Positions 44,915 through 51,994 of a stretch of DNA of 64,000 nucleotides are shown here, in pieces. The notes below the pieces were generated by a model, which did not search any database, was not told where the DNA came from, and saw only the letters and a list, made by a program, of their open reading frames with translations. Source of the stretch: Rhodohalobacter sp. 614A. GTDB lineage: Bacteria > Bacteroidota > Rhodothermia > Balneolales > Balneolaceae. The position numbers and the translations under genes are program-made. Each line of letters begins with the position of its first letter. The stretch's first letter is position 1. The DNA is taken from NCBI RefSeq assembly GCF_021462415.1, contig NZ_JAKEDS010000003.1, forward strand, positions 186,001 through 250,000. Direction: 5' to 3'.

Positions 44915-46006
44915 ATGGATAAAAAACCATTCTCTCATATTAAACTGTACTTTTTGTTGTTTTTAATTCTTTTAGGAATCAATTCCTGCAACTATAAAGA
45001 TTCTGGTTTTTTCGCTCCCACCAGTTCCATTCCGGGAGAAGACCCCATGTTAGGTATCCCGGTATTAACGTATCCTTCAAATGGATCTTCGAATCTGGGA
45101 CGAAATTTAACCCTTGAATGGACACAAGTTCCGGATGCCACGAGCTATGATTTAGACTTGAAAATTGATGGTGGAAATTACGGAGACGAAAACAGTTTAA
45201 CAGTAACGGGTATTACGGAAAACCAATACGATATGGAGGAACTCCAATATAGTGAAATCTATTGGTGGCGTGTCCGTGCTGTGTCTGCAAATCTTGTTGG
45301 CGAATACAGTTTGGAATACAGTTTTGCAACCATGGACGAACCTATTACCGCACACATCTTAAACATCAGCGTTAATGGAAATGGAACGGTAACGAGCCAT
45401 GATAACGGTATTAATTGTGGCGGCGATTGTTCCGAAGAATATGAAGAAGGAACAGAAGTTACCATCACTGCCGAAGCTGCTGATGGATGGATCTTTGATC
45501 GATGGAGTGGAAACATACCGGAATCATGCTCCGCAGATAGTCCAACTTGTACATTCACAATAGATAATCCCACAGAAATTACGGCACATTTTATTGAGGG
45601 ATTCCAGGCACCATTAATAGCCGACATAACCGGGGCGTGGCAATACTTTTACGCTTTCACAAATAATACCTGTGATGGACAAACTGGAGAATTTTCAGTC
45701 CCTGCAGAAGTCTTGCTTTTGGATGAACCAACCAATGAAATTGGCGTTCAATTCCCGGATGCCCCCGATTTGATTCGTGGAATTTACAATACCCAGTCAG
45801 GTCCTGATGCGGGTTGGTTTACAGGTATGACAGGTATGGTTGATCTTGGAGGCTATTATGCCCAGGAATTTTGGGATGTACAGTTTCGCTTAGTAGATGG
45901 AATTATATATTTGGAAGGAAATTCACTTGTTGAATACTCCGTAGGCAGTGAACCGGAAGATGTATTTTGTATAAGGGAATATGATCTGATGGGCGAAAAA
46001 AAGTGA
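44915..46006 (+). CDS. Lipoprotein with fibronectin-III-like and InlB-type repeat domains
   Basis: This 363-residue lipoprotein has the lipobox GINSC (Cys25). Residues about 45-137 form a fibronectin type III-like domain (LTYPSNGSSNLGRNLTLEWTQ, YWWRVRAVS), and 147-222 a bacterial InlB-B-type repeat (ISVNGNGTVTSHD, CGGDC, EVTITAEAADGWIFDRWSG) with paired cysteines. A C-terminal beta-rich domain (about 230-355) is not recognised. It lies 61 bases after the coiled-coil barrel gene and probably shares its transcript. Likely surface or periplasmic, possibly adhesion- or complex-related. Confidence 0.72.
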   Translation: MDKKPFSHIKLYFLLFLILLGINSCNYKDSGFFAPTSSIPGEDPMLGIPVLTYPSNGSSNLGRNLTLEWTQVPDATSYDLDLKIDGGNYGDENSLTVTGITENQYDMEELQYSEIYWWRVRAVSANLVGEYSLEYSFATMDEPITAHILNISVNGNGTVTSHDNGINCGGDCSEEYEEGTEVTITAEAADGWIFDRWSGNIPESCSADSPTCTFTIDNPTEITAHFIEGFQAPLIADITGAWQYFYAFTNNTCDGQTGEFSVPAEVLLLDEPTNEIGVQFPDAPDLIRGIYNTQSGPDAGWFTGMTGMVDLGGYYAQEFWDVQFRLVDGIIYLEGNSLVEYSVGSEPEDVFCIREYDLMGEKK

Positions 46007-46038
46007 TACGTTGATAGTGATTCAATTTATCACGGTTA

Positions 46039-46698
46039 TCAGTGAGCGACAATCAAAACCTCTAAACGCCTCGGACCGTGAACTCCCTCTACACGGCTGA
46101 GTTCAATGTCTGACGTGGCTGAAGGGCCGGAGATAAATGTGATTGGTCGCTCCTCTTTTTTTACGGCGGTTTCTAACGCGGAAAAACCTTCCGGGATCAA
46201 TTCAACGATTTGCTTCTCATAAACAATACAGAGATGGTAGTCGGGCAGTAAAGTCAGTGCCCGGCGTCCTTGCCCGTCACCGGCATCAAGAATGATTGTA
46301 CCGGTTTGAGCTACCGCATGTGCACAGGTAGTGATAACACCGTCAGAATTATCTAATTCATTGTGAGACAGACTATTAATTGAATCATCAAAAATAAGTT
46401 TTAAATCATCCGGCAACAGTTTTTCCGGAAAACCAGCCGGTATTACCAGTTTCTTTACATGTTCTCTTTTGCAACTTTCAGAAATTACTTCTTTCAAGTT
46501 ACTCTCCTTCACTCGCTTTACAGTTGCTTTGTACTCACCTACTCTTTCTGCAAATAATTCAACGATTTCTGCATGCGGCAGTTCTCCCTTTTTCCGGTAT
46601 GTTCTTGGGATTTCAATGTCATAAGGTTTTTCAGTATCGGGTACGCCTGAGAGTGCTTGTCTAATTGTATCAAGCATTTTTTCTTTCGCCTCATTCAT
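46039..46698 (-). CDS. lutC: LutC, lactate utilisation LUD-domain protein
   Basis: This 219-residue LUD-domain protein is part of the LutABC complex that oxidises lactate to pyruvate. The family signature TSDIELSRVEGVHGPRRLEV is at the C-terminus (about 193-212), and the AQTGTIILDAGDG loop is typical. Its start overlaps the lutB stop by eight bases. In Bacillus the three genes form one operon. Here they follow the rhamnulokinase gene in the same direction. Confidence 0.92.
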   Translation of the reverse strand: MNEAKEKMLDTIRQALSGVPDTEKPYDIEIPRTYRKKGELPHAEIVELFAERVGEYKATVKRVKESNLKEVISESCKREHVKKLVIPAGFPEKLLPDDLKLIFDDSINSLSHNELDNSDGVITTCAHAVAQTGTIILDAGDGQGRRALTLLPDYHLCIVYEKQIVELIPEGFSALETAVKKEERPITFISGPSATSDIELSRVEGVHGPRRLEVLIVAH

Positions 46699-48112
46699 CC
46701 CGTTTCCTCCACCACTCTCTGAATGTTTGATCCGGTATTGCCTTCAGATCACGCATATCCGTCCAGCCGGAAAGTTTCCCCGGCAGTTTTGAAATCCTGC
46801 CATCTTTGGTGAAAAAAGATTGACCGGTCCGAGCTAATTTCTGGCCGCGCTCATACCGCGATCGGCTTTGAAAAGCTCGGGCCATGATTTTCATCCCGAT
46901 CTGTTCGGGATTTGCTTTCTGCCTGAAACCATCCTTGCTTTTTTTATGATCCACAATCTTTCCCCGAAGATGCAGTAGCACATCAGGAATATTAATTTTT
47001 ACGGGACAAACCTCGTAACATGCACCACAAAGTGATGATGCATACGGCAAGGAAGCCGCGCTCTTATCGTCAAGGCCTTTAAGCTGAGGAGTTAAAATCG
47101 CGCCAATCGGGCCTGGATATACGGAGTGATAGGCATGTCCGCCCGTTCGTTCATAAACGGGGCAGACATTCAAACAGGCGCTGCAACGAATGCAATGTAG
47201 TGTTTGCCTTCCCACCTCATCTGCCAATACTTTCGTGCGGCCATTATCCAATAAAACCAAATGAAACTCCTGTGGACCATCCCCTTCGGTAACACCTGTC
47301 CAGAAAGAATTATAGGGATTCATCCGTTCCGCTGTTGATGACCGTGGCAGCAACTGCATAAATACCTCAAAGTCCTGCCAGGTCGGAATGATTTTCTCAA
47401 TCCCCATAACTGTAATCAATGTTTCCGGCAGTGTTGTACACATCCTTCCATTTCCTTCCGATTCAACGACAGCAATCGTCCCGGTTTCAGCTACACCAAA
47501 ATTTGCTCCGCTGATTCCGACTTTAGCATTTAAAAATTTCTTTCGAAGATAGAGACGTGCAGCTTCTGCAAGGTCTTCCGGTCGGTCGCTTAACTCCTTC
47601 TGATTCAGTTTTTTTCGGAAAAGCTCACGAATTTCTGCCCTGTTTTTATGAATGGCCGGGACCAAAATATGTGAAGGCTCATCTTCGGCCAGTTGCACAA
47701 TCAATTCTGCAAGATCGGTTTCCAAAGCCCGGACGCCTTCATTGGCAAGCGCCTGATTCAGTTTGATTTCATCCGTTGTAATCGATTTTACTTTTACAAC
47801 TTCTTCCACCTTTTTTTGATTAACCAGTCCAACAATGATTTTGTTAGCCTCTTCCGCATCTTTGGCCCAATGGACATGCCCACCCGCTTTTTGAACGGAC
47901 TCTTCAAGTTGCAACAGGTATTTGTCCAGATGGCGCATCACCCGGGTTTTAATTCGGCTCCCTGCTTCCCTCAAGTCTTCCCAATCCGGCATCTCCCCTA
48001 CAGTTACTTTCCGTTTCTCACGAATAGTATGAGTGGCATGACCGATATTTTTTCGCAACTGGGTGTTTGATAAATATGCCTGTGCCGATTCTTCAAATGT
48101 TGGAGAATTCAT
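46691..48112 (-). CDS. lutB: LutB, lactate utilisation iron-sulfur protein
   Basis: This 473-residue LutB has an N-terminal LUD domain and two [4Fe-4S] motifs: CIRCSACLNVCP (about 310-321) and CGACYEVCP (about 360-368). A strong ribosome site, GGAGG, lies just before the ATG at 48112. It is directly between lutA and lutC. A palindrome of the ATCCCGA-N5-TCGGGAT type (46893-46911) lies inside its reading frame without breaking it. Confidence 0.93.
   Translation of the reverse strand: MNSPTFEESAQAYLSNTQLRKNIGHATHTIREKRKVTVGEMPDWEDLREAGSRIKTRVMRHLDKYLLQLEESVQKAGGHVHWAKDAEEANKIIVGLVNQKKVEEVVKVKSITTDEIKLNQALANEGVRALETDLAELIVQLAEDEPSHILVPAIHKNRAEIRELFRKKLNQKELSDRPEDLAEAARLYLRKKFLNAKVGISGANFGVAETGTIAVVESEGNGRMCTTLPETLITVMGIEKIIPTWQDFEVFMQLLPRSSTAERMNPYNSFWTGVTEGDGPQEFHLVLLDNGRTKVLADEVGRQTLHCIRCSACLNVCPVYERTGGHAYHSVYPGPIGAILTPQLKGLDDKSAASLPYASSLCGACYEVCPVKINIPDVLLHLRGKIVDHKKSKDGFRQKANPEQIGMKIMARAFQSRSRYERGQKLARTGQSFFTKDGRISKLPGKLSGWTDMRDLKAIPDQTFREWWRKRDE
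46893..46911. repeat. ATCCCGA-type palindrome inside lutB
   Basis: ATCCCGA (46893-46899) and TCGGGAT (46905-46911) form a 7-bp stem around a 5-base loop, in frame within lutB. A close relative lies in the rhamnulokinase gene at 48974-48991. Confidence 0.55.
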
Positions 48113-48115
48113 TAT

Positions 48116-48847
48116 TTATTCCTCCGTTGAAGCTAAAATTTCAGCAATATGTACCGGTTTTACACCACTTCGCTGACGGCTTAAAGCTCCTCCGATGTGC
48201 ATCAAACAAGAGTTGTCTGCCGCGGAGCAAACTTCGGCGCCGGTTTCTTTTACATGTCGAACTTTATCGCCCAGCATTGCCATCGAGGTATCCGCATTCT
48301 TAACGGAAAAAGTGCCTCCGAATCCACAGCATTCCTCAGCGCCCGGAAGCTCTACAAGGTCAATTCCTTTTACATTTCGCAAAAGTTTTAAAGGTGAATC
48401 CCCAATCCTTAAAACACGCATAGAATGGCAGGTTGGGTGGTAAGTTACCCGGTGCGGATAATATGCGCCCACATCTAAAATCCCGAGTTTATCGACAATA
48501 AATTGCGTGAGTTCAAACACCTTTGGGATGATCTCGTTTACTTTTCTTATCAGATTTTCATCCCCGGATCTTTCAGCCAGTTTTCCATAAAACTCATGAA
48601 CCATTCCAACACACGAAGCTGACGGCGCCACAATTACTTCAGCATCTCCAAAAACATCCACAAACCGCCTCACCAGGGGAATTGCCTCATCTTGGTAACC
48701 GGTATTATAATGCATCTGTCCACAGCAAGTTTGTTCGAGGGGGAAATCCACCGAATGTCCCAATCGCTCCAATAATCGCACCATGGCCTGCCCGGTTTCG
48801 GGATACAACGTATCGTTAAAGCATGTTATGAAAAGGGATATCTGCAT
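48116..48847 (-). CDS. lutA: LutA, lactate utilisation (Fe-S)-binding protein
   Basis: This 243-residue LutA has two cysteine-rich CCG domains: CCGQMHYNTG (about residue 41) and CCGFGGTFSV (about 178). It is predicted to hand electrons from lactate oxidation within the LutABC complex. It starts the lut segment, 41 bases after the kinase stop and three bases before lutB. Placement after rhamnose genes fits lactate as the product of lactaldehyde oxidation. Confidence 0.93.
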   Translation of the reverse strand: MQISLFITCFNDTLYPETGQAMVRLLERLGHSVDFPLEQTCCGQMHYNTGYQDEAIPLVRRFVDVFGDAEVIVAPSASCVGMVHEFYGKLAERSGDENLIRKVNEIIPKVFELTQFIVDKLGILDVGAYYPHRVTYHPTCHSMRVLRIGDSPLKLLRNVKGIDLVELPGAEECCGFGGTFSVKNADTSMAMLGDKVRHVKETGAEVCSAADNSCLMHIGGALSRQRSGVKPVHIAEILASTEE

Positions 48848-48888
48848 AGGCTAAATCTAAAGTAGCAGGTATTGAGTATGGAGACAAT

Positions 48889-50376
48889 CTAAACCCATGA
48901 ATAATTTTCCAGGTTTAAATTACCAAGTGGCTTAACCAGTTTTAAGTCCAAAAGCTTTTTGATGTCATCGAGATCCCGACTCTTGTCGGGAGAAGTCTGA
49001 CCCAAATGAGATTCAAGTTTGCTGACATGAGATTGCTCCACTTCATTCCTAATAACCGATTCTTCATTTACAACCAGTGCAGCCCCAAGCGCTGAGGCAT
49101 TTGGCAATGAAGACGTATAGATTTCTTTATCCTCAAAAAAAGTGGCCAATAATGACAAGAAGAGCACATTTTGACTAAATCCACCGGTCACGATTAGTTT
49201 CCCGATTTTATTATTTCCTTCTGCAAGTTTGATCGATTCGGACTGGATATAAACCAAATCCAACACAAGCTGATTATAAGCTTCCTTCGCAGATGAAAAC
49301 TGATCCAATTGCCAGTCACCTTGTTTTTCCTGTGGAAACGGGCCCGAACTGTACGCTTTTTCAAGGTCAAGTCCTTGTCCTGATTTCCTGTTTTTAATGG
49401 TCTCTTTCATTAATGCTACATCAAAAGCAGAACTATTCTCATCAACAGATTCACCAAAAAAATCTTCAATCTTTTTCTTTTGATGGGAATATTCAGCTCC
49501 CAAAAAGAACCGGGATGCTTTGACCTGGTTTCCATAAATATCCAGATAACAGAGACAGTCCCGCTCTAACTCCTCATAGGTTAAAGGCTCGTCATTAAAC
49601 GGATTTAGCGTAATACTCCAAGTTCCGGTAGAAACCAGCAGGAACGAATCATTCATTCCCATCAGGTAAGGTGCAAGCGCCGCTGAACTGTCATGAATTC
49701 CCGGCCCGACTTTGATGTCCTGATCATTTACAGAAAACTCCGAAATCGCTTTTGGTGATGGCAAAAGATTGCGAACCTCTTCACGATCTACCCATTGATG
49801 GTAGTTCATTTTATCAAAATCCCACAAACCCGTATGGCAACCAATACTGGTTAATTCAGAAACTTTTCTTCCCGTAAACAAGTAACTCAGGTAATTTGGA
49901 AAATGAAGAGAAGTCTCAATGGAGGAAAATAATCCAGGCTTTCGATGTTTCAGCCAATAAAGCTGCAAACCGGAATTGAGCATTCCCATCGGCGGAGAAG
50001 CCGTTTGTAAAGAAAACGTCTCCTTTCCCCCTGCTGACTCATAAAATTCTGAAAGAAGTTCGTCCGGATAATTTTTCAGGTAGTTATACAGATCTGTGAC
50101 TGGTTCTCCATTTTTATCGAGATGTACAAGACTGGCTCCATACGCAGAGAAGTTCATCGCCTGGATATCATATCTCTTGTTCGCTTCGCTGATTTGATCC
50201 TTTATCCAATCTGTCAGTTTTGCGAGATCTTCACAAGAATCGCCGTCATCGTCCGTGGATTCTTCCAGTTCGGTTTGATGTTTCTCGATTACGGCATATT
50301 TCTCATCAAACAACAAAAACTTCTTGTTGGTCTTGCCGATATCAAAAATAGCTGTTACTTGTTTGGGTGATGACAT
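48889..50376 (-). CDS. rhaB: FGGY family carbohydrate kinase, probable rhamnulokinase
   Basis: This 495-residue sugar kinase of the FGGY family is predicted to phosphorylate L-rhamnulose at C1. The ATP-binding motif FDIGKTNKK is at residues 11-19, the phosphate loop GTWSITLNP at about 255, and the adenine loop TGGFSQN at about 404. Length matches RhaB (489). Specificity is inferred from the neighbours, the isomerase and rhamnulose-1-phosphate aldolase. The C-terminal tail (DKSRDLDD) is encoded by an inserted palindrome at 48974-48991. The end may therefore be slightly altered from the family. Confidence 0.86.
   Translation of the reverse strand: MSSPKQVTAIFDIGKTNKKFLLFDEKYAVIEKHQTELEESTDDDGDSCEDLAKLTDWIKDQISEANKRYDIQAMNFSAYGASLVHLDKNGEPVTDLYNYLKNYPDELLSEFYESAGGKETFSLQTASPPMGMLNSGLQLYWLKHRKPGLFSSIETSLHFPNYLSYLFTGRKVSELTSIGCHTGLWDFDKMNYHQWVDREEVRNLLPSPKAISEFSVNDQDIKVGPGIHDSSAALAPYLMGMNDSFLLVSTGTWSITLNPFNDEPLTYEELERDCLCYLDIYGNQVKASRFFLGAEYSHQKKKIEDFFGESVDENSSAFDVALMKETIKNRKSGQGLDLEKAYSSGPFPQEKQGDWQLDQFSSAKEAYNQLVLDLVYIQSESIKLAEGNNKIGKLIVTGGFSQNVLFLSLLATFFEDKEIYTSSLPNASALGAALVVNEESVIRNEVEQSHVSKLESHLGQTSPDKSRDLDDIKKLLDLKLVKPLGNLNLENYSWV
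48974..48991. repeat. TCCCGAC-type palindrome inside the rhamnulokinase gene
   Basis: TCCCGAC (48974-48980) and GTCGGGA (48985-48991) form a 7-bp stem with a TCTT loop. It lies in frame in the last 35 codons and encodes the Pro-Asp-Lys-Ser-Arg-Asp stretch, which is not expected in the family. Confidence 0.55.
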
Positions 50377-50400
50377 TGTTGCTTTACAAGTAATAATTAC

Positions 50401-50449
50401 AAAAAATCAGACCCGAAAACTTTTCTAAAAGCATATTCACACTGGTCTG
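50401..50449 (-). terminator. Candidate terminator or attenuator between rhaI and the kinase gene
   Basis: On the - strand, CAGACC (from 50449) pairs with GGTCTG (to 50408), with an inner CTTTT-AG-AAAAG hairpin, followed by a run of U (A-tract 50401-50406 on the + strand). The 93-base gap holds little else. It may lower expression of the downstream kinase and lut genes rather than end the transcript. Confidence 0.45.
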
Positions 50450-50469
50450 GGCAAACTCTGATTGAACTT

Positions 50470-51753
50470 CTAAAGCCCGGTCGCGATTGTCTCGGAGCCA
50501 CGTTCATTGATCAAATTCTTACGGACTTCCAGTTTCCTGAACAGATCAATCGGATTGGCAGCACCACCGGTCTTTATCCGTGATTCCCGAAGCAATGGGC
50601 GTACATCCGTTTGAAAGGCATCCTGCAAACATTCCTGCGCCAAAACAGGATCATTGGATTCTCTTGCCTCCGAGAGTTTTTCTCGATCAATCAAAAGTGC
50701 CTGAGCATATGATTTTTTGATGGCTTCAACCGACTGTAATAAGTCTTCCAACGGATCTTTCACGTTATGACTCGCATCAATCATCCATGAAATGTTCTGC
50801 TCTAAATCGTCTTTTCCGCTTGTTCCTTCAACCAATTCATTGTAAATCAAAAACAGTTGATACGGTTTGATAGAGCCGGTCGTCAAATCATCGTCTCCAT
50901 ATTTCGAATCATTGAAATGAAAACCACCTAACTTATTTTCAGCCAATAAAATAGAAACAATTTGTTCAATATTTGTATTGGGCAGATGATGCCCAAGATC
51001 AACCAAGGTTTTAGCTTTTTCACCGAGCTTATTGGCAAGTAAAAAAGAAGTTCCCCAGTCGGGAATCACCATCGAGTAAAAATTGGGTTCGTACGGTTTA
51101 TATTCAATCAGCAGTTTCCAATCGTCAGGCAATTCTGCGTAAATCTCTTCCAAAGACTGATGGGTTCTCTCCAAAGCTTTGCTGAAATTTTGCTGGCCCG
51201 GGAAAACAGAACCATCAGCCAGCCAAATGGTCAAAGCTTTGGAACCAAGAGCATCTCCATATTTGATGACTTCGATATTATGATCGATTGCCTGTTTTCT
51301 TACACTTCTGTCCGTATGTGAGAGTGATCCAAATTTGTACGAATATTCCTGGTCCTTTTGATCCTGGAAGGTGTTTGAATTTACCGCATCAAAAAGGATG
51401 TCCAAATCATCTGCCAGTTCTTTAATCGCAGCCGTATCTTCCGGGATATCCCACGGAATATGAAGTGAAATAGCGCCACTGGATTGATTCAAAGCATGAA
51501 TCAACCCTACATCTTCAATCTTTTGCTCAAGGCTGCCTGGCTCTCCACCGATTGGGAAGCGCCCAAAACGGGTCCCTCCAGCTCCCAACGCCCAACTTGG
51601 AATAGCTACCTGAAATGTAGAAAGTTGATTTACAAGTGATTCAACATCAATGCCTTTGCCCGCCAAATGACCAGCCAATACTTCGTATGACTCTTTGTGG
51701 GGTTTGGCTTTTTCATCATTGTGTGCAAGTATCTGGTCTTTAGTAATTCTCAT
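50470..51753 (-). CDS. rhaI: L-rhamnose isomerase (Pseudomonas stutzeri / RhaI type)
   Basis: This 427-residue TIM-barrel aldose isomerase is predicted to convert L-rhamnose to L-rhamnulose using divalent metal. Residues EYKPYEPNFYSMVIPDWGTS (about 208-227), DLGHHLPNTNIEQI (about 252-265) and FHFNDSKYGDDDL (about 279-291) carry the metal-binding Glu, Asp and His residues of the family. It is the RhaI form rather than E. coli RhaA. It lies between the small membrane protein gene and the kinase gene. Confidence 0.92.
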   Translation of the reverse strand: MRITKDQILAHNDEKAKPHKESYEVLAGHLAGKGIDVESLVNQLSTFQVAIPSWALGAGGTRFGRFPIGGEPGSLEQKIEDVGLIHALNQSSGAISLHIPWDIPEDTAAIKELADDLDILFDAVNSNTFQDQKDQEYSYKFGSLSHTDRSVRKQAIDHNIEVIKYGDALGSKALTIWLADGSVFPGQQNFSKALERTHQSLEEIYAELPDDWKLLIEYKPYEPNFYSMVIPDWGTSFLLANKLGEKAKTLVDLGHHLPNTNIEQIVSILLAENKLGGFHFNDSKYGDDDLTTGSIKPYQLFLIYNELVEGTSGKDDLEQNISWMIDASHNVKDPLEDLLQSVEAIKKSYAQALLIDREKLSEARESNDPVLAQECLQDAFQTDVRPLLRESRIKTGGAANPIDLFRKLEVRKNLINERGSETIATGL

Positions 51754-51798
51754 GTAAACCGGATTTCAATTTCGAGTCATTTTAGCTGAAGATGTTGG

Positions 51799-51972
51799 TT
51801 AAAGCTTTTGCTCTCTGATCCACAGCGGTGCAGTAGCAAACCATAAGATCATCCCGATAAGCATCCACTGTTTGTGAGATTCAAAAGAAATTTCCTGGAT
51901 AAAAACCAGCACAGACGGGATTATCGTCATCCCCAGACCGATGATTGATAGTGTGATTAACAGAGCTTTCAT
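51799..51972 (-). CDS. Small two-helix membrane protein in the rhamnose locus
   Basis: A 57-codon frame starts at the ATG at 51972 and ends at TAA (51799-51801). The protein opens MKALLITLSIIGLGMTIIPS, has one hydrophobic segment over residues 3-25 and a second over 35-52, and ends in the charged IREQKL. The two spans and the basic tail look like a genuine small membrane protein. It fills most of the 241-base gap between rhaEW and rhaI, in the same direction as both. No family is recognised. It may be an accessory subunit for the NCS1-type permease or a small regulator; this is inference. Confidence 0.6.
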   Translation of the reverse strand: MKALLITLSIIGLGMTIIPSVLVFIQEISFESHKQWMLIGMILWFATAPLWIREQKL

Positions 51973-51994
51973 AGTATTCAGATTTTGAATGAGA

